From 0-14-0-80-60-11 sp049322355 (lineage in GTDB: Bacteria > Desulfobacterota > Desulfobaccia > Desulfobaccales > 0-14-0-80-60-11): a stretch of 64,000 nucleotides of DNA. Below, piece by piece: positions 52,460 through 61,946 of the stretch. The stretch lies in contig JBMORG010000010.1 of the NCBI GenBank assembly GCA_049322355.1, forward strand, positions 1 through 64,000, written 5' to 3'. Position numbers and translations under genes: made by a program. Position 1 is the first letter of the stretch. Every line of letters begins with the position of its first letter. The notes beneath the pieces are model-generated. The model was not told the origin of the DNA. It did no database searches and saw only the letters and a program-made list of their open reading frames with translations.

Positions 52460-53893
52460 ATGCCATTTACGCGTTCTATTTCAATTATTTTATTTGTAGT
52501 TTTTTTAATATTAGCTATTGCTGCGCCTGAGGGGCATGTTTATTTTTCGCAAGACACATTCTGGCTGACAGCATTGTTATCATTAATTCTGCTTTTCATG
52601 TCTTTTCTGCGTAATTTATTCTTAGATATTATTGTTTTATTGACAGATTCCTTTTATATACAAAGATTTTTTGTGCTGTTTTATTTTCCAGAAGAAATTG
52701 AGAAAAATGAATATACCATTACCCTTATTAGGGACAATTTTTATGATGCCATATCTTTTATAATTATTGCGGAACTCTCTATTTTATTAGGGTATGTAAT
52801 TTATCAATTCTTCTGGAATCCTTCATTACGGTTTTCTGAAGATAATCATGATATATCAGTTTTTAAAAAGGGTGGGATGTTCAGCTCGTTTTTTTATTAT
52901 TATGCCATAATTTTTATTCCATTATTACTTTGGCAATATATTAGAATATTAGTTTTTGGTGTCGGAATAACCGGTATAAATATTGACCAATCATGGGGAA
53001 TAATCGTTCGTCTTACAAGCCTGTTTAATTCACTTTGGTTTCTTGCAATCATCGCGTTATTGGTTAAAGATACTGACAAGAAAAATAAACTTCTAGCCTT
53101 TTTAATAATAACTTTATTTTGTGGTCTAAATATTTTAACAACATCTAAAGGTTTTTTCATAGTTTTAATTTTCTTATTTATTATTATCTACTATTTCATA
53201 AACCATAATATTCCTAGTAAATTTATAATATATGGATTTATTGCGACAATTTTTATTGCTACCATATATTTTAATGCTATTCAGATTATGAGATCGGTTT
53301 TAATAAATTACTATGAAACTTCACTTTTTCAGATAAAAATGGAATGGTTTAAAATATCTTTCATTGAAAATTTATTAAAGTTTTCGGAACGTACGGGAGG
53401 TCTTGATTGGCTTGTCGCCTTTATTGCTGCTGGCAGAGATGCTTTCCCCTCATATGTCGGTTTAGTCGGAGAGTTAAAAGGTATTATCGATAGTTTTTTT
53501 CCTAATACCTTTTTCCCAGGTGGACTTTTAGGTACCAAAAATAACATTCCCATTAGCAAATTGATACCAATTATCTTAAAGGATCAAACCATGTATTATA
53601 TAATAGGAAGTGGGGACAATTTGAGTTTTATGGGAATGACATATTTATATTTTGGGCATGTGTATAGTATAATATTTATTTCATTATGGTCATTGTTAAC
53701 ATTTATAGTTATGTTTTCAAAAGCTAATCTTATAATTAAAATATTATATTTTTATATTTTTGTTTTTAGTTTTTTTGTGGGAGGATTAATTAATACATCA
53801 GTTCGGTCATTTTATGAAAGCATTTTGGTATACTTTATTTTTTATATGCTGGCAAAATATCGCAATCATAAATTAAATTATGCCGGTTATTAA
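52460..53893 (+). CDS. wzy: O-antigen polymerase-like membrane protein (Wzy)
   Basis: 477 residues with about 10-12 hydrophobic segments and a large loop near 280-350, the profile of Wzy polymerases, which have little sequence conservation. It would join repeat units at the periplasmic face, with length set by the Wzz-like protein. The gene is strongly AT-rich, unlike the 37-52 kb part. Assignment is by topology and setting. Confidence 0.65.
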   Translation: MPFTRSISIILFVVFLILAIAAPEGHVYFSQDTFWLTALLSLILLFMSFLRNLFLDIIVLLTDSFYIQRFFVLFYFPEEIEKNEYTITLIRDNFYDAISFIIIAELSILLGYVIYQFFWNPSLRFSEDNHDISVFKKGGMFSSFFYYYAIIFIPLLLWQYIRILVFGVGITGINIDQSWGIIVRLTSLFNSLWFLAIIALLVKDTDKKNKLLAFLIITLFCGLNILTTSKGFFIVLIFLFIIIYYFINHNIPSKFIIYGFIATIFIATIYFNAIQIMRSVLINYYETSLFQIKMEWFKISFIENLLKFSERTGGLDWLVAFIAAGRDAFPSYVGLVGELKGIIDSFFPNTFFPGGLLGTKNNIPISKLIPIILKDQTMYYIIGSGDNLSFMGMTYLYFGHVYSIIFISLWSLLTFIVMFSKANLIIKILYFYIFVFSFFVGGLINTSVRSFYESILVYFIFYMLAKYRNHKLNYAGY

Positions 53894-54839
53894 CAATAAT
53901 TCTACAATTGCGTGTGTAACTGGTGGCACTGGAATGGTTGGCAGCCATATAGTCAACCAATTAACTAAATTTGGATATAGTGTAAGAATACTAAGTCGCA
54001 ATAAGTCACTTAACAATTCTAATATTGACAGGTTTTATGGCGACATAAGGGATTCCAGGGCGCTCCAAGAGTTTCTAAGTGGTGCTGCTCTCTTGTTCCA
54101 TTGTGCCGGAGAATTAGTTGATCAATCAATAATGTGGGATGTGAATGTTGGCGGGACCGAATTGTTGATCCGACAGGCTGAGCAGTCCAAAATAAAGTTC
54201 TTTTGTTACATTAGTAGTGCGGGCGTCGTAGGACTTACTGACCAATGCTTGGTTGATGAAGAGACGCCTTGTAACCCCGTGAATTATTATGAAAAAAGTA
54301 AATGGGCAGCAGAACAAATTGCTGCCCAAGGCATTGATGGTTGTAAAGTGGTAATTTTACGCCCCACTAATGTTATAGATGAATATCGACCAGGAGCTTT
54401 AACCTTGCCACAGCGTGGCAGCATTTTGGACCGTTTCCAGGTGCTTGTCAAAGGAGGGGAATGCGCCCATATTATTCATGCCGAGGATGTGGCCTCCGCT
54501 GCTTTCTTTTCTCTTTCCTTGGCAACCGGCAGCCCCCAAATTTATTTTGTTTCTTGCGACCATGAACCTTATAATACCTTTGCAGGCCTATGGTCTCTTT
54601 ATCGGACAATCCAGGCTCAAAAACCGGTTGCTAACCTTAAACCGATTTTTCATTTGCCTATAATAATTCCCCAGTTGGTACGTCGACTCCGTCGCCAAAA
54701 GGGAAACCGGGGCGACGTGCTATATTCTTCCCGAAAACTTAGATCCACGGGTTTTCAGTTTCCCTTGGGAGTAAAGGGAGCAGTGAGTCGAATAATTTTA
54801 TCTTCAAAAGGTAAGCCGATTGAAAGTGTTAAATGTTAA
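53880..54839 (+). CDS. NAD-dependent sugar epimerase/reductase (SDR)
   Basis: 319 residues. ACVTGGTGMVGSHIVNQLTK is the NAD motif and NYYEKSKWAAEQ is the YxxxK active site. It probably acts on a nucleotide- or lipid-linked keto sugar. Overlaps both neighbours (14 bp and 20 bp), showing tight coupling. Confidence 0.8.
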   Translation: MPVINNNSTIACVTGGTGMVGSHIVNQLTKFGYSVRILSRNKSLNNSNIDRFYGDIRDSRALQEFLSGAALLFHCAGELVDQSIMWDVNVGGTELLIRQAEQSKIKFFCYISSAGVVGLTDQCLVDEETPCNPVNYYEKSKWAAEQIAAQGIDGCKVVILRPTNVIDEYRPGALTLPQRGSILDRFQVLVKGGECAHIIHAEDVASAAFFSLSLATGSPQIYFVSCDHEPYNTFAGLWSLYRTIQAQKPVANLKPIFHLPIIIPQLVRRLRRQKGNRGDVLYSSRKLRSTGFQFPLGVKGAVSRIILSSKGKPIESVKC

Positions 54840-55977
54840 TACAAGTATGGATTTTACCACCGGAGGAGGAGGCGTAGAAAGAACTTACCAAATGAGTTAT
54901 CATCTTGCTGAAAAAGGGATTGATTGTACGATCTTAGCCACTGATTACAATTTTACAGACAAATTTATGAATAGATTTTCCAAAATTAAATTAGTTCTTA
55001 TTCCGTGTCTGGTTAAGAGGTTTCTTTTACCTTTCCCATCATTGAATATAATTTATAAAGTTGTAAAAACTAGTGATATTATAATATTAATGGCCCATTG
55101 GAGTATTTTGAATGCCATGGTCTTTATTATAGCTCGTTACTTAAATAAACCATACGTCCTAAACCCTGTTGGGACAATTTCAATCTTTGGCAGATCTAAG
55201 TTGCTTAAGTTTTTGTATAATATATTCTTTGGGAAAAGCATAATTAAGAATGCCTCCGCTTATATAGCGGTAAATAAGGAAGAGGCAGCTGAACTTATAA
55301 GTTATGGAGTTGACCCTCTAAAAGTTACCATTATTCCTAATGGAGTTGATGAAAATAATTTTAAGGAAAAACAGGATTTAAGTTTTCGAATAAAATATGG
55401 TCTCAAAGAGGAACCTTTCATATTATTTTTGGGTAGATTGGATTCTATTAAGGGTCCAGATTTACTGCTTAAAGCCTTTTGTAATGTAATGCATAAATTA
55501 CACCCATATATTTTAGTTTTTGCTGGTCCGGACAGCGGTATGCTCTCGGAATTAAAACAAATCGTTGCTCAATACCAGGCCGAGGACAGAGTAAGATTTG
55601 TGGGTTACTTAGGAAAGATAGATAAATCCCATGCCTTGCATGCGGCCGAATTGGTGGTTATTCCTTCGAGACAGGAGGCAATGTCTATAGTCGTATTAGA
55701 AGCTGGCATTACGGGAACCCCAGTATTAATTACTAAAAATTGTGGCTTTAATGAAATTGATCTTATTGATGGGGGAAAGGTAGTTTCCGCTACCATAAAT
55801 GGCATTGAAGATGGACTTTTAGAATTATTAAAGTGCCCTCAGAAATTGAAGGTGAAAGGGAACAATCTTAAAAAATATACATCAGCTAATTATTCTTGGA
55901 ATTCAGTCATATTGAAATATATTGATTTATATAAACATATATTAAATATGAAGCTTAATATCCTTAATGTTGGATAG
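54820..55977 (+). CDS. Family 4 glycosyltransferase
   Basis: 385 residues, GT-B. GGGGVERTYQMSYHLAEKG binds the acceptor-side loop; LFLGRLDSIKGPDLLLKAF and VIPSRQEAMSIVVLEAGITG (the E-x7-E motif) are the donor-site signatures. It is a retaining transferase for a sugar nucleotide. Starts with TTG inside the end of the upstream SDR gene. Confidence 0.88.
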   Translation: MKVLNVNTSMDFTTGGGGVERTYQMSYHLAEKGIDCTILATDYNFTDKFMNRFSKIKLVLIPCLVKRFLLPFPSLNIIYKVVKTSDIIILMAHWSILNAMVFIIARYLNKPYVLNPVGTISIFGRSKLLKFLYNIFFGKSIIKNASAYIAVNKEEAAELISYGVDPLKVTIIPNGVDENNFKEKQDLSFRIKYGLKEEPFILFLGRLDSIKGPDLLLKAFCNVMHKLHPYILVFAGPDSGMLSELKQIVAQYQAEDRVRFVGYLGKIDKSHALHAAELVVIPSRQEAMSIVVLEAGITGTPVLITKNCGFNEIDLIDGGKVVSATINGIEDGLLELLKCPQKLKVKGNNLKKYTSANYSWNSVILKYIDLYKHILNMKLNILNVG

Positions 55978-56013
55978 CTTCTTTTTCATTTATTGAGAGT
56001 TACTGGTAATAAT

Positions 56014-56892
56014 ATGAATCATTCAATTTTAATAATAGGCTGTACAGGAATGCTGGGACATTTATTATTTAGGTATTTATCAGAAAAACCCGATCTTGAT
56101 GTTTATGCTACTGCAAGAAGATTAGAAAAGGATGCTTGCCATTTTCCACAGTTTCTTATCGATAAAATTATAAGTAATATTGATATAAATGAATTTGACA
56201 GCGTAATTAATGTATTATCCTCTTTAAGACCTAAATTTGTTATTAATTGTGCAGCTGTAACCGATTTTCTGTCAATTACAAAAAATCTGGTTAAAGCTGT
56301 ATCAATTAATTCTATATTTCCTCATCGTCTTTCTTTGTTGTGTAACCTTTTAGATACAAGATTGATTCATATTGGGACAGATGGCGTTTTCGACGGGAAA
56401 AAAGGTGATTATACCGAAAATGACGCTGTCAGCATTTCTGATATTTATGGAATGACTAAATATTTAGGGGAATTAAGAAATCCGGGCTGTGTGACATTAA
56501 GACTTTCAATTATAGGCCATGAAATAAAAAAGAAAACCGGATTGGTAGAATGGTTCTTATCACAAGATAACAATGTGCGAGGTTATACCAGAGCTATTTA
56601 TTCCGGGCTACCGACCGTAGAACTTGCTGAAATAATTTATGATTATATTCTGCCCAATGACAATCTTAGCGGCATCTATCATGTTTCTTCAAATCCCATA
56701 TCAAAATATGATCTCTTGCATTTAATCGCCGCCAGGTATGGAAAAACCATACAAATAGACCAATCGGACGAAGTTATTATAGATAGGTCTCTTAATTCTA
56801 ACGTTTTCAGGGGTCTTACTGGATATAATCCTCCATCTTGGCCAGAGCTGATAAATAAAATGTACCTCGATTACATTAAACATAAAGGATAG
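56014..56892 (+). CDS. RmlD-like nucleotide-sugar reductase (SDR)
   Basis: 292 residues. ILIIGCTGMLGHLLFRYL, CAAVTDFLSI and ISDIYGMTKYLGELR (YxxxK) resemble RmlD/WbvR. In the UDP-L-QuiNAc pathway such a reductase follows the dehydratase/epimerase; the FucNAc counterpart (CapF) is about 370 residues with a cupin domain, which is missing here. The next gene is the dehydratase and a 2-epimerase is nearby. The ATG at 56014 is preferred to a TTG at 55993, though neither has a strong ribosome site. Confidence 0.7.
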   Translation: MNHSILIIGCTGMLGHLLFRYLSEKPDLDVYATARRLEKDACHFPQFLIDKIISNIDINEFDSVINVLSSLRPKFVINCAAVTDFLSITKNLVKAVSINSIFPHRLSLLCNLLDTRLIHIGTDGVFDGKKGDYTENDAVSISDIYGMTKYLGELRNPGCVTLRLSIIGHEIKKKTGLVEWFLSQDNNVRGYTRAIYSGLPTVELAEIIYDYILPNDNLSGIYHVSSNPISKYDLLHLIAARYGKTIQIDQSDEVIIDRSLNSNVFRGLTGYNPPSWPELINKMYLDYIKHKG

Positions 56893-56896
56893 AAAT

Positions 56897-57967
56897 ATGT
56901 TTAGTTTTGAAAATAAAAAAATTCTTGTAACTGGAGGTACTGGCTCTTTAGGCAGGACTTTTGTACATAGAGTTCTGAGTGGGGAATTAGGTACACCAAG
57001 AAAAGTTATTGTTTTTTCCCGGGATGAAGCTAAGCAGCATGATATGAGGATGTCATACCTAAACAAAACAGTATCTACTGAGGAAATAATTTATCGTAAC
57101 TTTATGAATGTGTTAGAGTTTCGTATTGGTGATATAAGGAACTATTCTGATGTCTGCGCTGTTGTAAAAAATGCTGATATTATAGTGAATGCTGCTGCAA
57201 TGAAGCAAGTTCCAACTTGCGAGTATTTCCCTTTCCAGGCGGTTTTAACAAATATCCATGGACCTTCAAATATAGTAAGGGCAATTCAGGAAAATAATTA
57301 TCCTGTTGAGACTGTTATCGCGATAAGTACTGATAAAGCTTGCAAACCGATCAACGTTATGGGGATGACTAAATCGATTCAAGAACGTATTGTTACAGCT
57401 GCTAATATCCTGGTTCCAAATACACGGTTTATCAGTGTACGTTACGGCAATGTTTTAGCGTCAAGAGGATCAGTAATTCCCCTTTTCCATGAACAAATAA
57501 GAAATGGCGGTCCCGTCAGCGTTACAGTCCCTGAAATGACTAGATTTTTGCTAAATCTTAATCAAGCTGTTGACACAGTAATTGCTGCATTTCGCGATGC
57601 GCGACCTGGAGAAACTTTTATTCCGGATGCCCCTTCTGCTACTGCCCTAAATATTGCCCAAGCATTGATAAATAACCGCAAAATTGATATAAAGATTATC
57701 GGCATTCGTCCTGGTGAAAAGATTCATGAAATATTAGTATCTGAAGAAGAAGTTAACCATTGTGTTAAACGAGGGGATTATTTTGTGATTCGGCCAATGC
57801 TTCCAGAATTAAACAATTCGGTGAAATCAGAACCTAATGCTCTGACAAAAGAGTTCAGCTCAGCAGACAGAGTACTCGATTTAGAGGGGACCATTGCCCT
57901 CCTCAAAAAACACCATCTCATGATCGAGGATGTGGATTTAAATCAAGAGCGGGAATTGCTTCGTTAA
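56897..57967 (+). CDS. UDP-GlcNAc 4,6-dehydratase/5-epimerase (CapE/FnlA/WbvB-like)
   Basis: 356 residues. VTGGTGSLGRTFVHRVL opens it; VNAAAMKQVPTCEYFPFQAV, ISTDKACKPINVMGMTKSI (the CapE-type active site with M in place of Y) and RYGNVLASRGSVIPLF are typical. It converts UDP-GlcNAc to UDP-2-acetamido-2,6-dideoxy-beta-L-arabino-hex-4-ulose. It sits 4 bp after the reductase gene. Confidence 0.88.
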   Translation: MFSFENKKILVTGGTGSLGRTFVHRVLSGELGTPRKVIVFSRDEAKQHDMRMSYLNKTVSTEEIIYRNFMNVLEFRIGDIRNYSDVCAVVKNADIIVNAAAMKQVPTCEYFPFQAVLTNIHGPSNIVRAIQENNYPVETVIAISTDKACKPINVMGMTKSIQERIVTAANILVPNTRFISVRYGNVLASRGSVIPLFHEQIRNGGPVSVTVPEMTRFLLNLNQAVDTVIAAFRDARPGETFIPDAPSATALNIAQALINNRKIDIKIIGIRPGEKIHEILVSEEEVNHCVKRGDYFVIRPMLPELNNSVKSEPNALTKEFSSADRVLDLEGTIALLKKHHLMIEDVDLNQERELLR

Positions 57968-58066
57968 ATATTGCGAAGGTTTTTTGGCCGCCCATCCTTT
58001 TGTTCTAAGCCTCACAAAAAATTGTTCTTTATGATATCGAATAAATAGTAGCTGGAGGCCATAAGC

Positions 58067-59347
58067 GTGATGTCTTCTCAGAAACAAATAGGAAATTTTA
58101 TAAAGAGGGAATCATGTCGTTTTTGTGGAAGTAAAAATATGGAAAAAGTACTAGACTTTGGTAATTTACCGTTAGCTGGTGGTTTTATCAAAAAAGATGA
58201 TTTTGCAAATGAAAAGTTTTATCCTCTTAGTTTAGATTTATGTCATGATTGTTTTTTAGTGCAAATCAGTAATATTGTTCCAGCTGAAGTTTTATTTAAA
58301 GAAAACTATTTCTTTTTTTCCTCCCAAATACAGTCATTGGTTGATCATTTCATATCCTTTGCAAAGGAAATAAAGCTTCGTTTTCTTAGCGACATAAGTC
58401 AGCCATCGGTTTTTGAACTTGGCTGTAATGATGGGCCTTTACTAAAGCCATTGGCTGAACTTGGGGTTCGAGCCGTAGGCGTAGATCCTGCAACAAATGT
58501 AGTAAATTCTATCAAATCAACGAGCTTCTCTGTGATTAATGATTTTTTTAGTGAAAAACTTGCTAATAAAATTAAATCACAATTTGGCTGTTTTGATATT
58601 TTTGCATCTAGTTATTCTTTTGCTCATATTGACAATATGATTGATATTATGAAGGGTGTCAAATGCTTGTTAAAGGAGAATGGCGTTCTTATATTTGAAA
58701 TTTATTACTTAGGCACTTTAATTGATGAACTTCAATACGATATGATTTATCACGAACATATGAGCTATTATTCATTGAAAACCTTGCAAACCTTTCTGAG
58801 TAACTTTGAAATGGAGGTTTTCGACTTACAGTATATTCCAGGAATACGGTCCGGTTCTGTGCGATTTTATGCTAGAAATATCGGACAAAGGTCAGAAGAA
58901 ATCTCCCCTGCAGTATTTAAAATGATTGAATATGAGGAAAATAAGGGTTTCAATAAAGTTGAAACTTATAAAAATTTTTCAAAAAGGGTAGCCGATAATC
59001 GAAGAGAGCTTTTGGATTTACTGAATAACTTAAAAAAAGAGAACAAGACGATTTTTGGGTATGGGGCTTCAGGGAGAGGCACAATCATAATGAATTATTG
59101 TGGAATTGATGGGCAGTATTTAGACTTCGTGGTAGATGATGCTCCCTCTAAACAAGGTTTTTATACCCCAGGAACCCATGTATGGATAACCTCCTGGGAT
59201 TCGATCCAAAAAGGAAGGCTTCCGGATTATGCATTATTGTTTGCATGGGCCTTTACTTATGAAGTATTGAAAAAAAGACGTGAGTATATTAAAAATGGAG
59301 GAAAGTTTATAATTCCACTTCCAAAAGTAAGAGTATTTCCTGACTAA
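58067..59347 (+). CDS. C-methyltransferase-type SAM protein (zinc-binding N terminus)
   Basis: 426 residues. A Cys4 N-terminal domain (CRFCG ... CHDCF, Methyltransf_13-like) precedes a SAM core (VFELGCNDGPLLKPLAELG, VDPATN) and a C-terminal Methyltransf_14-like domain (GYGASGRGTIIMNYCGID). This three-part form is that of NovU/TylC3-like sugar C-methyltransferases, which act on keto sugars and make branched sugars. The CDP-4-keto route at 48-51 kb offers a substrate. The start at 58067 follows GGAGG. Confidence 0.8.
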   Translation: MMSSQKQIGNFIKRESCRFCGSKNMEKVLDFGNLPLAGGFIKKDDFANEKFYPLSLDLCHDCFLVQISNIVPAEVLFKENYFFFSSQIQSLVDHFISFAKEIKLRFLSDISQPSVFELGCNDGPLLKPLAELGVRAVGVDPATNVVNSIKSTSFSVINDFFSEKLANKIKSQFGCFDIFASSYSFAHIDNMIDIMKGVKCLLKENGVLIFEIYYLGTLIDELQYDMIYHEHMSYYSLKTLQTFLSNFEMEVFDLQYIPGIRSGSVRFYARNIGQRSEEISPAVFKMIEYEENKGFNKVETYKNFSKRVADNRRELLDLLNNLKKENKTIFGYGASGRGTIIMNYCGIDGQYLDFVVDDAPSKQGFYTPGTHVWITSWDSIQKGRLPDYALLFAWAFTYEVLKKRREYIKNGGKFIIPLPKVRVFPD

Positions 59348-59505
59348 GAATTTTTTTAAAAATCTCCAGGAGGGCTCTCGAAAGCAGTTTTTTGGAGGAC
59401 ACGACTTTTAGCCAGCTCCACCGAAAAGATTTCACTGGCGGACTTAATCAAAAGAAATATTTGAAGTTTTTCATATCGTTTACGTAACTTGTAAACTGGA
59501 GACAT

Positions 59506-60591
59506 TTGATGAAAGTTATGACGATTATGGGCACAAGACCCGAAATGATCAAAATGTGGTCTGTGTTGAAAAAATTGGATGAATTAAATTTTGATCATAT
59601 TATGGTGCATACTAGCCAGAATTTTACAAAAGAGCTCAAAGACTATTTTTTTAGAGATTTAGAATTGAGAGCACCTGATTATAATCTTCAGATTGACACT
59701 AGTTCTTATGGGAATGAAGTCGCAGATGTGATAAAAAAAAGCGCGGAATTATTTAAAATGGTAAAACCGGACGCATTAATTGTGTTAGGTGATACTTATA
59801 GTGGATTATCAGTATTACCCGCATCACATTATGAAGTCAAAATATTCCACATGGAAGCTGGCTTAAGAGCATGGGATAAGCGAATGCCGGAACAGAAAAA
59901 CCGTATTCTTATTGACCACATATCTGACATCTTGTTACCTTTCAACCAATATCATAGAGAAAATTTAATAAAAGAAAATATCCATCCATCCAAGATATTC
60001 GTCACAGGTAATCCAACATTTGAAGTAATGCGAGCTTTTCAGGACAAAATTGAAAAAAGTAATATTTTGGAAATTTTAAATCTAAAACCAAAAGAATATA
60101 TAGTCGTCACCGCTCACAGAAAAGAGAATGTGGACGATCCAGAATCTCTTCAAGCAATTATGAATGGTCTTTCTTTGGTTTTCGATAAATTTAATAAGAC
60201 AATTATTTATCCTATGCACCCGCGTACCAGAAGCAAAATAGAAGGGGTGTCAATATCAAAAAATATACAAGTTATTGATCCATTGGGATATTATGATTTT
60301 AATTTTTTAAGCAAAAATGCTTTTTGTCTACTATCAGATTCAGGGACATCTCCTGAGGAAGGGCTGTTCTACAGAGTTCCATGTGTAAGCTTACGTAAAA
60401 GTACCGAACGTCCCGAAACAGTAGAAGCTGGCGCGCATGTAATTGCTGGGATAGATCCGATTAATATTGTTGAGTCTGTTGAAACAGTCATTAGTATGAA
60501 ATGGGATGCAAGATATGATTTTTGTGATGATTTCAGTCCTTCTTCTGTTGTAATTAATGTTTTAAGAAGCAAAATAACTAATTATTTTTAA
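59506..60591 (+). CDS. UDP-GlcNAc 2-epimerase-type enzyme (WecB/FnlC/WbvD-like)
   Basis: 361 residues. VMTIMGTRPEMIKMWSVLKK, VLGDTYSGLSVL, FHMEAGLRAWDKRMPEQKNR and DSGTSPEEG match the family. As third enzyme of the UDP-L-QuiNAc or L-FucNAc route it would invert C2 of the reduced sugar. The 158-bp gap before it has no gene. Confidence 0.85.
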   Translation: MMKVMTIMGTRPEMIKMWSVLKKLDELNFDHIMVHTSQNFTKELKDYFFRDLELRAPDYNLQIDTSSYGNEVADVIKKSAELFKMVKPDALIVLGDTYSGLSVLPASHYEVKIFHMEAGLRAWDKRMPEQKNRILIDHISDILLPFNQYHRENLIKENIHPSKIFVTGNPTFEVMRAFQDKIEKSNILEILNLKPKEYIVVTAHRKENVDDPESLQAIMNGLSLVFDKFNKTIIYPMHPRTRSKIEGVSISKNIQVIDPLGYYDFNFLSKNAFCLLSDSGTSPEEGLFYRVPCVSLRKSTERPETVEAGAHVIAGIDPINIVESVETVISMKWDARYDFCDDFSPSSVVINVLRSKITNYF

Positions 60592-60610
60592 TTGCTTTGG
60601 AAGCGTTATG

Positions 60611-60659
60611 ACCAGATTTTAGGTAGCATAATCAGGGCTGATTTTCTAATCTGGTTTTT
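60611..60659 (+). terminator. Nested hairpin terminator
   Basis: ACCAGATT (60611-60618) pairs with AATCTGGT (60648-60655), with an inner AATCA/TGATT stem, and is followed by TTTTT. It lies 20 bp after the stop of the 2-epimerase gene. Its right arm overlaps the 3' end of the minus-strand small frame at 60646. Confidence 0.6.
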
Positions 60660-60810
60660 CTGGCTGTGTTCGCACGAGCGCTAGTATCCCTCTCATCAGA
60701 AACAAGAGCCTTTTGAATTGATAACAGTGCCAGGCGGTGGAGAGGGGATTTATCGACTGGGTGCCGTACGATGTCAACAGTCGCGCCAGAGGCTGCTGCT
60801 TGTTGATCAT
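60646..60810 (-). CDS. Possible small protein (54 aa), unrecognised
   Basis: A minus-strand frame of 54 codons that begins MINKQQPLARLLTSYGTQSI and ends in a basic amphipathic or hydrophobic stretch (FKRLLFLMRGILALVR). AGGAGAGAG stands 6-7 bp upstream of its ATG and TATAAT lies further up (about 60875), though no good -35 is seen. Two basic/hydrophobic turns resemble small membrane-active peptides, but I recognise no family. The 60811-61144 stretch holds nothing else I can support. Confidence 0.35.
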   Translation of the reverse strand: MINKQQPLARLLTSYGTQSINPLSTAWHCYQFKRLLFLMRGILALVRTQPEKPD

Positions 60811-61144
60811 AACGCTCTCTCCTCAGAAGCTTACCAGCGGAGCTGATCTGCAGCATAGGCGTCTTATTATATCATCGTTCACCTATGGGTTATTATTTTT
60901 GAACGCTGCTAGCCGGGGGTTTCTATTATAAATCCAGCAAAAATCAGTGGATTGGCTAATCTGTGAAACAATATCAAAGCGAAATCTTAATGGTAGCAGT
61001 TGTGGTTAATTAATAACACAAGAAGAATGGTCTAATAAAAATTGAAACTTTCAGAACCTTCAATCGTGCGGAGGTTTTGAAACAGTTAGCCGCTGGGGTG
61101 GACATTAGGTCCTGAATATCTCGGGCAATTGAGGCGGAAAGGTT

Positions 61145-61876
61145 ATGGATTTTAAAGAAATCTATTATCCGGAGAGCAGATTCGGAGGATTTACAAATTT
61201 AGATGGCAATATAATCTTCTACACCAGAATCAATGCTTTGCTCAAGCCTTCCTCAGTGGTACTAGATATCGGGTGCGGACGTGGAGCTTATGGCGCCGAT
61301 TCCAATGCTTATAGACGGAATTTGCATATCCTCAAAGGCAAATGCCGCAGGGTCATAGGCATAGATGTTGATCCGGCCGCAAAGGATAATCCGTACATAG
61401 ATGAATTTCATCTCATTAAAGAAAATGGGTTTCCGGTGGAAACGGAATCTATAGATCTCGCCATATGTGACCACGTACTTGAGCATGTGGCCGAACCTGA
61501 AAAATTATTCTCAGAATGCCAAAGGATTATTAGACCCCTAGGCATCTTATGTATGAGAACCACAAATTCTTTGGGGTATGTTGGTTTAATATCCAAGCTA
61601 ATTCCCAATAGATTCCATGAGAGAGTGCTTAAAAAAGCTAAGCATGAAAAGGAAGGGGAAGATATTTTTCCCACGTATTATAGATGTAATACCATTGGAA
61701 AATTGCGACGGATGCTTAATAAGTATGGTTTTGATCATTGCGTATACGGGTATGAGGCCGAACCAATGTATCTGTCTTTTTCTCGGTTTTGTTACCGGCT
61801 TGGGGTTTTGCATCAGAGATTTGCTCCTAATATAATTAAACTTGCAATCTTCGCTTTTGGTAAAAAAGTAGAATGA
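61145..61876 (+). CDS. Class I SAM-dependent methyltransferase
   Basis: 243 residues. VVLDIGCGRGAYGAD (about 39-53) is motif I; GIDVDPAAKDNPYIDEFH and LAICDHVLEHVAEPEKLF follow. A 550-bp gap and terminator precede it, so it probably has its own promoter. It and the next gene form the start of a new segment. Confidence 0.8.
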   Translation: MDFKEIYYPESRFGGFTNLDGNIIFYTRINALLKPSSVVLDIGCGRGAYGADSNAYRRNLHILKGKCRRVIGIDVDPAAKDNPYIDEFHLIKENGFPVETESIDLAICDHVLEHVAEPEKLFSECQRIIRPLGILCMRTTNSLGYVGLISKLIPNRFHERVLKKAKHEKEGEDIFPTYYRCNTIGKLRRMLNKYGFDHCVYGYEAEPMYLSFSRFCYRLGVLHQRFAPNIIKLAIFAFGKKVE

Positions 61877-61946
61877 CTGAGCGGCGCAGTACCACATCAA
61901 ATGCAACTTTAATAGAGTGAAGCTTAAATCCCGAAGGACTTATTTA

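Noticed and set aside
60632..60856. 74-codon minus-strand frame overlapping the small 54-codon one
   Set aside because: It is in a different frame, has no ribosome site before its ATG and no recognisable features.
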